Of a stretch of DNA of 64,000 nucleotides, positions 32,204 to 41,462 are shown piece by piece. The stretch comes from Xanthomonas arboricola pv. juglandis (GTDB lineage Bacteria > Pseudomonadota > Gammaproteobacteria > Xanthomonadales > Xanthomonadaceae), in contig NZ_JZEF01000002.1 of NCBI RefSeq assembly GCF_001013475.1, forward strand, positions 250,785 to 314,784, in the 5' to 3' direction. The notes below the pieces were generated by a model. The model ran no database searches. It saw nothing but the letters and a program-made list of their open reading frames with translations, and was not told where the DNA came from. The first letter of the stretch is position 1. Each line of letters starts with the position of its first letter. Made by a program: the position numbers and the translations under genes.

Positions 32204-35200
32204 GTGTCGAAGTTCTTGTTGGGAATGCTGTGCCTGATCGCGCTGCCGGTGAGCGCGGCCACCACCACCGCGCCGGAGCTGTTGTTCCGGGTGTCGGCCG
32301 ACCGCGACCTGCAGGCCGATGTGGCCCGCGGCGACGGCGTGCCCAACTTCCGCGACAAGATCACCCTGGTGCCCACCGGCAAACGCGGCAACGCCATCGA
32401 ATGGGCCGACGACGGCGTGCTGTCGTGGAACGCACCCGGCAACCTCTACACCCAGCGCGGCACGCTCGGCTTCTTCTGGCGCTCGCGTTATCCCGTGGGC
32501 GAGGCGCCGTTCGTGATCTTCCGTGTCGGCTACGCCGACCACACCAGCTGGGACATGGGCTGGCTGCGCATCGACTGGAACGGCCACGGCTTCGATGCCT
32601 TCGTCACCGACGCCAACCTCGCGCGCACCCGCGTCTCCTTCAAGCTCGACAAGAATCCCACCGCCAGCGACTGGACCCACATTGCGTTTGCCTGGGACGA
32701 AACCCGCGGCGTGCGCCTGTACGTGGATGGAAAGGAAGCCGCCCGCGTGGACTGCGGTGCGCCCTGTGCCAACGGCGGCGCGCTCGACTTCGACGCCGCG
32801 CTGGACCAGTTCGGCCTGGCCGGCCGCGTGATGTCGCCGCACCAGGTGCAGAGCCGCTACAACTTTTTGCGCGGCAGCGACTTCGACGAGATCCGCATCT
32901 ACGACCGCATGCTCGACGCCAGCGGCGCCGCCGCGCTGGTACGCCTGCAGGAGCCCGCCAGCGCTGAAGCACCCACCGGCAACGCGCAACACGCCGCCTT
33001 CCTGCACCGCTACGGCTGGGACAACGGCCACGCACCGCCGCTACTGGATGCGCCGGTCACCCGCATCCGCAAGGTGGAGTTCGCCGATGCACGCGACCTC
33101 AAGCAATGGATGTGGAAGGCCACCGACGGCATTGCTGAAACCACCTGGCCCGGCGTCTACAACCGCTCGCGCCTGCCCGGGCGCGACGACTACTTCCAGC
33201 TACCCGACTGGAACACCTATGTCGAAGGCGGCAAGGCGCTGGCCCTCACCCTGCCGGACGAGCCGGTCAACCGCATCGAGCTGCGCGGCGCCGCCTACGG
33301 CCAGGCCACTTACGCCCCGGCCAACGCACAGCCGCAGCCACTGTTCGCGCGCAGCCAGGGCGTGGTGCGCAGCGTGGACCAGTTCGCCGAGCGCCGCGGC
33401 GGCACGCTGCGCTTTGCCAACACCGCGCAGGAAACCCCCATCCAGGAAATCTGGGCCTACAACGTGCAGCCGGGCGAGGTACCCAAGGGCAGCGCGCAAC
33501 TCAGCTACACCGTGCGCAGCGACATCCAGCCCGACTACGACAACCTCGCCCCGCTGCGCGATGTCATCGCCGGCCGCTACCCGCCCGGCGAGCGCCAGAC
33601 CGTCATCGCGCTGCCCACCAAGGCGCCGGCGCGCAAACGCCCCAGCGACAAGGCCGCGGCAAGCGCGCAGCAGCCCATCGTGCACATCCTGGTGCCCTCC
33701 AGCCTGGGCGACCCGCCGCCGGACCAGGCGCTGATGCGCAGCTGGTCCTACGGCTGGGAGAACATGCACGACGGCCTGGACGGCATCGCCATCACCCTGC
33801 CGGCGCTCACCCTGCCGGCCACCCACAGCGGCAGCATCCCGCTCAACATCCGCATCAAGGACCCCATCTGGCCCGCGCGCGACATGATCGATGTCTCTGT
33901 CGCCGTCGTCCCCGGCCAGGCCCGTACGCTGTGGCTGGACCTGCGCGACAGAATCCTCAGCAACGACAGCCTGATGCTCAGCATCGCCGCCGCCGCGCCC
34001 GGCTTCGATGCCAACGCGCTCGACGGCACCCAGCTGCAGCTGGTGTTCAAGCCGCGCGCCGAGGCCATCGCCGAGCACGTCGCCGACCGCTTCAACCAGG
34101 TCAAGGACAACTGGGGCTTTCTGGTGGAAGAGCACACCACCTCCAAGCGCCAGCTGCTCTACAAGCGCCTGGACGCGGACATCACCGACCTGCTGCGCGT
34201 CGACCCGGACCACGCCCTCGGCCGCCAGTACTGGAACGACGTCAGCTACGCCAACCAGGGCGCGTTGCCTGTCGAACTGCCCAGCGTGCCCAAGGGCGTG
34301 CCCGCCTGGGCGTTCTGGCAGCTGCAGGACCTCAGCGCCACCCGCCGCTACATCCGCTGGTGGATCGAGCAGCGCCAGGTGGCCTACGGCGATTTCGGCG
34401 GCGGCATCTCCGACGACTCGGACCTGGTGCAGCAATGGCCCGGCGTTGCGCTGATGGGCGTGGACCCGGACATGCTCAACGCCTCCATGCTGGCGCTGTC
34501 CGATGCCAACTACCGCAACGGCATGTTCACCAACGGCCTGTCCACCATCGAAACCGACGAGCTGCATTCGTACGAGGAGGGCATCAACCTCAACAGCGCC
34601 CTGCTGTACCTCAACTGGGGCGACCCACGCACCGTCGAGCGCCTGATGCAGACGGTCAAGGCCTTCGACACCATCATCCAGGTCAACCCGCAGGGCCACC
34701 TGCTGTTCGCCAGCAACTGGTTCGGCGGGCGCAAGGTCTACCGCGAGCCCAACTGGCAATGGCAAAAACCGTACTCCTTCCCCATCGTGCACCCGGCCAT
34801 CCTGCTGGGCGGCTATAACGCCGACCCCAACAGCCGCCGCATCGTCACCGGCCTGGCGGACGGCTATCTCGCCCACGCCTACACCAACGCCAAGGGCAAC
34901 TGGGCGCTGCCCAACGAGATCAACTGGCAAACCGGCAAAACCCGCGGCGGCGAGCTGTTCGAAGGCAGCGGCGGCGCCGACACCTTGCACACCTTCTGGG
35001 CCGCCTACCGCTTCACCGGCGAAGATCGCTATCTCAAACCCATTAACTACCGCGTCGCCAACAGCGGCCCCAACGGCCTGTCGCTGCTCAACGAGAATTT
35101 TCTGGATGTCATGGGCAAGCGCAGCGACTGGAGCGGCAAGCTCATCGACGCCGCAAATAAAGACGACGGCAACGCCCCGGACTTCCCGCACCATGCGGCC

Positions 35201-36064
35201 TGGGAGCACACCGGCAATCTGGATTATCTCGCCGCCATTTACCGCAGCGAGGCAAGAGAGAAACTGCAGAACTTCTACATGAACACCGAAGGCCACTGGT
35301 GGAGCGACCGCGTGGAATCCCCCACCGTCAACCTGCAACGCGCACGCCTGGGCGGCGTGGCGCTCAAGCGCAACCAGACCTACCCCGGCCACACCGTGAG
35401 CTGGCGCTTCGCCGATCCAGAGGCCGCAACCCAAGTAGCCATCGCCATCCCCGCACCCCAGCAAGACCGCTTCACCGTCATCGCCTACAACACATCGAAT
35501 AAAAACCAGCACGCCAGCATGACCGGCTGGAACATCGCCCCAGGCCAATGGCGCATCACCCAGGGCGTGAGCAAGGGCAATGACGGCAAGCTCGACAGCA
35601 ACGCCAAGACGCAAGAGCGCGCTTTCGAAAAAAGCGCAGCCATCGACATCGACTTCCCCGCAGGCCGCACCACCATCCTGCAGCTCGAACGCATTGCAGC
35701 AACTACCCCGGTCGAACTACGCCCGGATCTGGGTATTGGTCATGGCGATGTGCGGGTGACTGCCGATGCCATTGAGGTGACCGTGCACAGCCTCGGCCAC
35801 GCCGATGCACCGGCTGGGTTTGTGGTGCTGGAGGATGCGCGTGGCAAGGCGCTGGCAAGAGCCCCATTCCCGGCACTCGCGGCACCACACAATCTGCAGC
35901 CGATCACCACGCAGGTACGCCTACCGCTAACCAACGCCGCAAGTGCAAAAGCCGCGCAACTGCGCGTCATCACCGATAACAACGTCGCAGAGATTACCGA
36001 CCTCAACAATAAGCTGCCGCTGCCAAGCCCAACCACCGCGTCAACGACAAAAAGCAGCCCATAA
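32204..36064 (+). CDS. Giant exported LamG-domain protein, putative polysaccharide-degrading enzyme
   Basis: 1,286 residues from GTG 32204 (GAGG five bases upstream). The signal peptide SKFLLGMLCLIALPVSA is clear. A concanavalin/LamG fold spans ~20-255 (GTLGFFWRSRYPVGEAPFVI and TASDWTHIAFAWDETRGVRL). A middle beta region contains GSIPLNIRIKDPIWPARDMI. The central part (~690-1010) is rich in Trp/Tyr and acidic residues, e.g. YGDFGGGISDDSDLVQQWPG, IETDELHSYEEGINLNSALL and FPHHAAWEHTGNLDYLAAIY, as in alpha/alpha-toroid lyases or hydrolases. A Pro/Thr/Ser tail ends it. I cannot assign a known enzyme family. Context with kdgK and a TonB receptor suggests action on an acidic glycan. Confidence 0.7.
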   Translation: MSKFLLGMLCLIALPVSAATTTAPELLFRVSADRDLQADVARGDGVPNFRDKITLVPTGKRGNAIEWADDGVLSWNAPGNLYTQRGTLGFFWRSRYPVGEAPFVIFRVGYADHTSWDMGWLRIDWNGHGFDAFVTDANLARTRVSFKLDKNPTASDWTHIAFAWDETRGVRLYVDGKEAARVDCGAPCANGGALDFDAALDQFGLAGRVMSPHQVQSRYNFLRGSDFDEIRIYDRMLDASGAAALVRLQEPASAEAPTGNAQHAAFLHRYGWDNGHAPPLLDAPVTRIRKVEFADARDLKQWMWKATDGIAETTWPGVYNRSRLPGRDDYFQLPDWNTYVEGGKALALTLPDEPVNRIELRGAAYGQATYAPANAQPQPLFARSQGVVRSVDQFAERRGGTLRFANTAQETPIQEIWAYNVQPGEVPKGSAQLSYTVRSDIQPDYDNLAPLRDVIAGRYPPGERQTVIALPTKAPARKRPSDKAAASAQQPIVHILVPSSLGDPPPDQALMRSWSYGWENMHDGLDGIAITLPALTLPATHSGSIPLNIRIKDPIWPARDMIDVSVAVVPGQARTLWLDLRDRILSNDSLMLSIAAAAPGFDANALDGTQLQLVFKPRAEAIAEHVADRFNQVKDNWGFLVEEHTTSKRQLLYKRLDADITDLLRVDPDHALGRQYWNDVSYANQGALPVELPSVPKGVPAWAFWQLQDLSATRRYIRWWIEQRQVAYGDFGGGISDDSDLVQQWPGVALMGVDPDMLNASMLALSDANYRNGMFTNGLSTIETDELHSYEEGINLNSALLYLNWGDPRTVERLMQTVKAFDTIIQVNPQGHLLFASNWFGGRKVYREPNWQWQKPYSFPIVHPAILLGGYNADPNSRRIVTGLADGYLAHAYTNAKGNWALPNEINWQTGKTRGGELFEGSGGADTLHTFWAAYRFTGEDRYLKPINYRVANSGPNGLSLLNENFLDVMGKRSDWSGKLIDAANKDDGNAPDFPHHAAWEHTGNLDYLAAIYRSEAREKLQNFYMNTEGHWWSDRVESPTVNLQRARLGGVALKRNQTYPGHTVSWRFADPEAATQVAIAIPAPQQDRFTVIAYNTSNKNQHASMTGWNIAPGQWRITQGVSKGNDGKLDSNAKTQERAFEKSAAIDIDFPAGRTTILQLERIAATTPVELRPDLGIGHGDVRVTADAIEVTVHSLGHADAPAGFVVLEDARGKALARAPFPALAAPHNLQPITTQVRLPLTNAASAKAAQLRVITDNNVAEITDLNNKLPLPSPTTASTTKSSP

Positions 36065-36078
36065 CCAAACTCACCAAG

Positions 36079-36125
36079 CCCTTCTCCCGCACGCGGGAGA
36101 AGGGGCCCGCAGGGCGGATGAGGGC
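36079..36125. terminator. Terminator-like hairpin in an interspersed repeat
   Basis: CCCTTCTCCCGC at 36079-36090 pairs perfectly with GCGGGAGAAGGG at 36093-36104 over two bases, just behind the LamG gene. Together with the following GGGCGGATGAGGG it is an inverted copy of the element at 20682-20728. Confidence 0.6.
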
Positions 36126-36251
36126 AAAGCCGATAGAGCAAACGATTACTCGCGCAAGCGCATTGACGCAACCCAAAAACTCGGCGAGGATCAAGCCACG
36201 CAGTATGTAACGCAGCCGCAAAGCCACACATTTCTTCAGGGGGAAGAAACA

Positions 36252-36461
36252 ATGTTGAGCAAGGCATGGAGCATCGTGGCACTGACTGTTGCCGCACTGG
36301 GTGTGTTTACCCCAACAGCGCAAGCGCGCGTCAGGGCCGCCGGCACGCACCACACCACCAGTCACGGTGGTTACTACAGCGCAGGCCACGGCGCCTCGCA
36401 CAAGGGCGGCAGTTACCGCAGCACAAGTACCAACAACCACTATCGGCGTCACAAGTCCTAG
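36252..36461 (+). CDS. Small exported His/Ser/Gly-rich protein (69 aa)
   Basis: ATG 36252 follows GGGGAAG. A signal peptide (SKAWSIVALTVAALGVF, cleavage likely after AQA) is followed by a short mature chain with many His, Ser, Gly and Tyr residues: THHTTSHGGYYSAGHGASHK. The composition suggests metal binding or a cell-surface role, but no family is recognised. Confidence 0.6.
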   Translation: MLSKAWSIVALTVAALGVFTPTAQARVRAAGTHHTTSHGGYYSAGHGASHKGGSYRSTSTNNHYRRHKS

Positions 36462-36520
36462 CAGGCTCAAGCCAACGCCACTCGGAAGTGCTGCGTAATG
36501 CAAGAACTAGGAAGCAAAGA

Positions 36521-36901
36521 ATGCGCTATCAAAAACTCCTGAAGCTGCTGGCCGGCCTTGCCGGCGTCATGCTCGCGGCGACAGGCGCACTGCTGGTGGC
36601 GCTATTTGCAGCAGGCCAGGTACGTGAGGGACAGACGGGAGCATTGATCAGCGGCATCGGATTTCTGGTGATGGCCGCTCCTGCGTTAGCAATGCCGTTC
36701 TCCTTACGCGCTGCCAAGCGATTGCTGATGCTGACACTGTGCTGCCTTGCCGCACTCGCGATCTGGCTTTCCCTCTGGCCGAAAGAGGGAGCAGCGCCGA
36801 CGCTTCAGTTTCGAGTGGCTGCCATCTTATTCCCAACAGTTTTGATATTCCGTGTGCTTTCGGTTCGCCGTCTCAAGGTGGCGAGGATTGGTGCGGAGTG
36901 A
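36521..36901 (+). CDS. Small inner-membrane protein (126 aa)
   Basis: ATG 36521 follows AGGAAGC. Four hydrophobic segments are visible (~7-32, ~40-60, ~66-85, ~96-113), including LAGLAGVMLAATGALLVALF and LLMLTLCCLAALAIWLSLW, with positive residues between. Function unknown. It is the last GC-rich gene before the AT-rich island. Confidence 0.55.
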   Translation: MRYQKLLKLLAGLAGVMLAATGALLVALFAAGQVREGQTGALISGIGFLVMAAPALAMPFSLRAAKRLLMLTLCCLAALAIWLSLWPKEGAAPTLQFRVAAILFPTVLIFRVLSVRRLKVARIGAE

Positions 36902-37026
36902 GGATTGATAGGATTTGTAGTCGTACTTATGAGGGCAAAAATTAAAATGATAAGTTAATCTCACCTATTTTTCTTTAGATGCAGTGCGTAAATAGGGTTG
37001 TCAATTAAATCCATACGAGAAAGCCC

Positions 37027-37236
37027 ATGGCAAGTGACTCTGTAAGCATATCTGGACCAATCAGCATTCAATCAGATTCTAAGGAGCGAGTAGCGCTTGA
37101 ACTCATGGAGAAAGTAGATAGCTACTCAAGCATAATGAGCGAGAGCAAGGATAAAGCTTATTGGCTAAATCTGTACAGCCAATGCCTAAGTATAGTTCGC
37201 GGAAACTCAGTTACACGGATACTCGGCGGCGAATGA
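37027..37236 (+). CDS. Small AT-rich ORF beside the P-loop ATPase gene (69 aa)
   Basis: ATG 37027 is preceded by GAGAAAG. The product (start MASDSVSISGPISIQSDSKE, then RVALELMEKVDSYSSIMSES) is hydrophilic with two predicted helices and no signal peptide. Its base composition and codon use match the ATPase gene that follows 134 bp later and differ from everything to the left. The pair may be one transferred cassette. No family recognised. Confidence 0.5.
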   Translation: MASDSVSISGPISIQSDSKERVALELMEKVDSYSSIMSESKDKAYWLNLYSQCLSIVRGNSVTRILGGE

Positions 37237-37370
37237 TTGCTAAACGTCTATTAAGGTTTCAGCCCATTGCGAAAAATATTTACGCGATTCAAAGCGCTAG
37301 GCCAAAACCTCTTCGCGGTGAATTTCTAATTTAAGCATTAGCCGCCAACACCAGGCATCAAAGGAGCTGG

Positions 37371-38822
37371 ATGAAAATTTCTAATATAAACTGGGGAGAC
37401 GATAGTGCTGAAAAGGACCCCAATCTCTTGCACTACTTCATCAGCCAAGACGCCGTAGATCGACTTGCTAGGAAGCAGAAGAGTCTGGTGGTTGGCAGAA
37501 AAGGTGCAGGCAAGAGTGCCGTCCGTAAAAAGCTTAGCGACACATTTGCTAATGCCAGGCAGTCGCATATTCTTAACTTGTCTCCGAAATTCCAGTCGAT
37601 TAAAACAATCCTTAATGACAAGGATCTTACCTCTGGAATGGGAGAGGAAATTCTATTTACCCATACTTGGTTAAGGCAGATATATCTCGATTGTATTTGC
37701 GCTGTGGGCCACGGAGAGCGCAACAAATTCAGTGTTGAAAGCTTTGAGTTTGCTAGAAATATAGCTAACCAACAAAATAGAACATCTAAAGACATTGTTG
37801 AGAATATTGCAGACGTACTTTCGCGCATAAAGGGCAAAGTCACAAATCTTGGGGAGTTCGGAATAAATATTGAGCGTGAACTCCGAGACGTAGCAGACGT
37901 AGAGGCACTCGAGCACCACTTCCTGGAAATTGCTAAAGCTGCGAGCTTTGTAGTTCTTGTTGATGACCTTGATCTAGGTTGGAATAATTCTGAAACAGCT
38001 AATAATTTGATTCTTGGATTGCTCACAGCTGCGAACTATATTTCCTCAAAAACAAACAATGCTTTTGTTTGTATCTTTCTTAGAGAAGATGTCTACTCAA
38101 TCCTGATTACAAAGACGCAACACTCAGACAAGTACCGAAACATAGAGCGCCTCCGCTGGGAAAAGGATAGTCTCATCCAGCTCCTTGGCGAGAGAATTAA
38201 TTTCAATCGGAAGGAGGCTGGCGAGCCGGAATCTCCGAACCCGTTCTTAACCGTTTTTCCAACTACTATTGGGACAAGTAATACGGATAATTGGCTGGTT
38301 GAACGAACACTCAGCCGGCCTAGAGAGCTTATTCAACTTGCTCGCTACTACTCAGAAAAATGTGAATCTGACACTCCAGATGTTGAAGCTTTGAAGGCAG
38401 CTGAACTAGGCTACTCCGAGTGGAAATTAGATGATCTCTGCACTGAGTACTCCAATCAGTTTCCCGGCCTCGTAGATATTTTCTCCTACTGGAAAACAAA
38501 GTTTTACCGCTATAAATATCATCTAAAGGCTGATGAGTTGGAAGCGATGGTATTAGACATGCTGGTCGAAACGGAGTTGAATCAGCCTTGGTTTAATGCG
38601 ATCGCAGATAACGTAGACGTTCAAGGTTTACTGAAAATACTCTACGAAATAGGCTTCATTGGAGACTTCGTGCTTGGGGGTGATGGTGGAAGTAAAACTG
38701 TGTACTCCTATCAAGGGAATCATCAGCCAAGGTTTGAGGAAGTTGATATTCATCCATGCTTCCGCAAAGCGGTTGGAACTGTAGATCGGATAAGATCCAG
38801 AGCGCAGGAAACGGGTGGTTAA
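37371..38822 (+). CDS. P-loop ATPase, Sll1717-like, possible defence gene
   Basis: 483 residues; AAAGGAG lies just before ATG 37371. Walker A is VVGRKGAGKSAVRKKL (~41-56), and Walker B is ASFVVLVDDLDLGWNNSET (~190) with an acidic DDLD like the Sll1717 and KAP-type STAND/AAA relatives. A sensor-like FVCIFLREDVYSILITKTQH follows, then IERLRWEKDSLIQLLGERI, typical of the Sll1717 group. The C-terminal third shows no known domain. The sequence is AT-rich compared with the chromosome, indicating transfer. Such ATPases occur in defence islands, but the cellular role is not established. Confidence 0.7.
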   Translation: MKISNINWGDDSAEKDPNLLHYFISQDAVDRLARKQKSLVVGRKGAGKSAVRKKLSDTFANARQSHILNLSPKFQSIKTILNDKDLTSGMGEEILFTHTWLRQIYLDCICAVGHGERNKFSVESFEFARNIANQQNRTSKDIVENIADVLSRIKGKVTNLGEFGINIERELRDVADVEALEHHFLEIAKAASFVVLVDDLDLGWNNSETANNLILGLLTAANYISSKTNNAFVCIFLREDVYSILITKTQHSDKYRNIERLRWEKDSLIQLLGERINFNRKEAGEPESPNPFLTVFPTTIGTSNTDNWLVERTLSRPRELIQLARYYSEKCESDTPDVEALKAAELGYSEWKLDDLCTEYSNQFPGLVDIFSYWKTKFYRYKYHLKADELEAMVLDMLVETELNQPWFNAIADNVDVQGLLKILYEIGFIGDFVLGGDGGSKTVYSYQGNHQPRFEEVDIHPCFRKAVGTVDRIRSRAQETGG

Positions 38823-38922
38823 AATGAAGGACGGGCTCAGATTCACTTAGGCATCAGCGCCGTTCCTTGTTGATCAAGGGCTGCTAACCTTTGATGATGA
38901 CAAGTGCGGGCACGTCATCGCC

Positions 38923-39495
38923 TCAAAGCGACGGAATGGGACCCCCCTGTTGTTGCTCCTGCGAGCGCTGCTGTTCCACTACCAGCTCTTGCGTGCGCTC
39001 CTGCGCTAGTCGCTGGTTGACAGATTCCAGTTGGGTAAAGCTCTCTTGAACAGGCCGCTGCGCGGCGTCGGCCGTTGGCATATGGGCGCGCAGCATGGCC
39101 GGATCCTTTGGATCGCCTTGCACTACAAACAGGGTCTGCGCAGCGGGCAGGTCTCTGGTCCTTTCGCTGAGTAGCACGTGGTCCACCCGGGTTAGTCCGT
39201 TGTCTTTTGCTAACGTCAGCAGACTGGCTGTCATCCGTTCACTAGTAGCGTCGAACGTGCGGCCGTTGGCGGCGTCCAGCTGCTCCACTTTGCCTCGGAT
39301 TTGCTGATGCATGGCATGGTCCGGGTGTCCCGCTTCTGCAGGGGTCAATGTGCGGCTTGGCTCATTCGGTGCCGCCAGATTGGGAGAGCTAACGCCGCGT
39401 GCGCCACTGTCCTTGAGCTGGACCATGCCATAGCCGTCCTTGCCAAGGTCAACGACGTTGAAGCGGTACCCACCTCCGTCAAACCGGTGGGTTTT
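38923..39495 (-). pseudogene. C-terminal remnant of an X-T4SS effector (XVIPCD tail)
   Basis: The intact-looking part from ATG 39426 encodes an XVIPCD secretion tail: HPDHAMHQQIRGKVEQLDA, then LAKDNGLTRVDHVLLSERT and TLFVVQGDPKDPAMLRAHMP, ending in a Gln-rich end. The same frame stays open upstream to about 39552 and still reads like effector sequence (THRFDGGGYRFNVVDLGKDG), but there is no enzymatic domain or start signal. So the toxin part has been lost. XVIPCD domains dock on VirD4 and direct toxins through the bacteria-killing type IV system of Xanthomonas. Confidence 0.7.
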
Positions 39496-39664
39496 TTGTG
39501 CCTGCGGCGTCTTGCGGGCGCAACCGACGCGATGCCTGCGTCGGGAGGGCGGCTAATACAACACCCTTCGGGGAAATACGCCCGCCGACTCTTAGCGGTT
39601 TCTAACCTCCCGACATCCCGTCGCCACCCGGCGGCGGGGCCTGTTCGTCAAGGAGGGCTTTGCC

Positions 39665-40018
39665 ATGCGTCGACCCACGTCCCGCCCCACCTCAGCGCGC
39701 AAGCGCGCCACGGTGCCACCACCCACCGAGATCGGCTGGCACTCGCTCGACCCCTCGATCCCGCCGCGGCCCTACCTCGAGCGCACCCCCATCCCCGAGC
39801 CCCGCCCCGATCCCACCAAGCCGCGCCGCCCAGGCCACCCGCGCGCCCCGCAACACTGCACCGTCGGCTACGGCTACTACCCCGACAGCCACCAACGCAT
39901 CCCCACGCTGCGCCTGCGCGGCCGCTGGCTGGAACAACTCGGCTTCACCATCGGCAGCAAACTCAACATCCGCATGCGCAACGGCGAGCTGGTCGTCACC
40001 GTCGCACCTCCGGAATAA
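39665..40018 (+). CDS. symE: SymE-family type I toxin
   Basis: 117 residues. The Pro/Arg-rich N-terminus (KRATVPPPTEIGWHSLDP) leads to the SymE core YGYYPDSHQRIPTLRLRGRW, then LEQLGFTIGSKLNIRMRNGE, an AbrB-like swapped-hairpin fold. A strong AAGGAGG site precedes ATG 39665. SymE proteins are RNA-targeting or nucleoid-active toxins, usually controlled by an antisense RNA (SymR) over the 5' end; such an RNA cannot be verified here. It lies between two X-T4SS effector genes. A second copy is truncated at 42191. Confidence 0.85.
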   Translation: MRRPTSRPTSARKRATVPPPTEIGWHSLDPSIPPRPYLERTPIPEPRPDPTKPRRPGHPRAPQHCTVGYGYYPDSHQRIPTLRLRGRWLEQLGFTIGSKLNIRMRNGELVVTVAPPE

Positions 40019-40100
40019 CGCTGGCGCGCCGCGTACACAAACGCGGACACAAATTCGCTGGGTTTTGCCTGGTATGCCGCCGGTGAGCGGGGCTGCTACC

Positions 40101-41447
40101 TCACACCATTCGATGAGGTGGAGTGATCGAAGGTTCCTGTTGCTGTTCTTGCTGTTGCGCTTGTTGCTGTTGCTGTTGCGTCTCGCCAAGCGCCTGCAAC
40201 TGACTCAGTGACTGCTCTACTGGCCGTGCGATGGCGTCGCTTGTTTTCATGTGCGCTATCAGGTGGGCAGGGTTGTCGAGCGCCCCTTGAACAACAAATA
40301 CGTTCTCGCCCTGCCGCACAGAACTTGTCTCGGTACTCAGCACGATGTGATCGATCCTTGATAGCCCGTTATCCCTGGCCAGATACGCGCTGCTTGCTGC
40401 CAGCCGGGCACTGTTGTCGTCATAGTCACGGCCCAGCCCCTGTTCCAGGCGGCGCACGGCATCTTCTGCCTGGCGATGGAGTGGGTCTTGTGATTGCACG
40501 GCCCCCTGGATGTTTTGATACGTCGGCGCAGTGTTGTAATCGTCCTTGTTCACCTCTGGCGGGAACGTGAGCGGAGCAATCTGCTGCAACGTTGCAGGGT
40601 CGACGTCTCCGGTCTGGGAGAGGCCATGCGCTTGCTGGTAATTGATAACGGCAGCCTGCATCGAAAGGCGGTAGACGCCATCTTCTTGCAGCGGCTGGTT
40701 GTCAGCACCTCGAAAGCCTTCGGCATTCAATGTCTGCTGCACCTGCCGCACCATCTCCGACGACTCACCGATACGGATTGTCCCGTCATCCACGAACGGC
40801 CTGGGCTCGATGCCGTGGTCCCGTCTCGCTGCATCGATGGACAGACGGCCACTTACGAGGTCGCCGACATAGTTTTCGTAATGCTGGTAGTAGCGGCTAT
40901 CCACTTCCATGTGCACATGGATTGCGCCTGTCGCCTGCTTGCCTTGTACTCCCAACGCCTAGCCATACTCGACCTGGTCACCCTCCTGCACAAGGAGGGG
41001 GGACATGTGACGGACACGCAGGATGACATCGCCCCCTTCCCGATCCAGCACATCGACCAGGCCGGTTTTCGCGTTGACCGTGCCCACGACACCAGCAACA
41101 GGCGATGGAACATCCTGTGCCCTTGACGCAGGTCCAGAGGGCATCGCGGAGTCTTCAAGGATGAAGTCTTTCTTCAGCAATACCTGGCCTGGGCGAAGGC
41201 CATAGTCGTTCCCGACTTTGGCGACCTCGATTTCTTGGATCTCACCGCCAACCAGCGCCAGCGTGCGTCCAGGTTGCCCGCCAACCACTGTGCCATTGAC
41301 CAGATGCGCACCGCTGTTGCTGTTGGGATGGTGCGTGACCAGGCCATCGAAGTTCTCGACAGCCGCGTTGTGATAACCCTTCTCCGCATCCCACTCAAGT
41401 TGAACGACGCGATAAGGGACCTGCTGTGTTGCATCCTGTGCGGCCAT
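40101..41447 (-). pseudogene. X-T4SS effector with M23-like peptidase, peptidoglycan-binding and XVIPCD domains, broken by in-frame TAG
   Basis: One 449-codon frame is interrupted only by TAG at 40959-40961. Before it, PSPVAGVVGTVNAKTG and VILRVRHMSPLLVQEGDQVE are M23 (LytM-like) strands; after it, the HxH zinc motif appears in GAIHVHMEVDSRYYQHYENY. Then a PG_binding_1-like segment (EMVRQVQQTLNAEGF), an XVIPCD (LARDNGLSRIDHIVLSTETS) and a Gln-rich tail. The stop falls between EYG and ALG, where a Gln codon (CAG) would fit M23 proteins (GQ-(A/V)-(L/I)-G). The lipoprotein gene 15 bp upstream is its likely immunity partner. The nonsense change should remove the HxH and secretion tail. Confidence 0.75.
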
Positions 41448-41462
41448 GTGCCCACTCCCTGG

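Noticed and set aside
33200..35614. 804-codon minus-strand open frame
   Set aside because: Antisense of the LamG protein; Val/Gly/Ala-rich shadow without a start site.
36902..37026. tRNA or phage-type attachment site at the left edge of the AT-rich insert
   Set aside because: No cloverleaf, and no direct repeat shared with the right edge near 38.9 kb could be found by eye; no integrase gene is present.
40955..40965. Programmed read-through or pyrrolysine use at the effector's TAG
   Set aside because: No recoding signal is visible and Xanthomonas is not known to recode TAG; a CAG to TAG mutation or base error explains it more simply.
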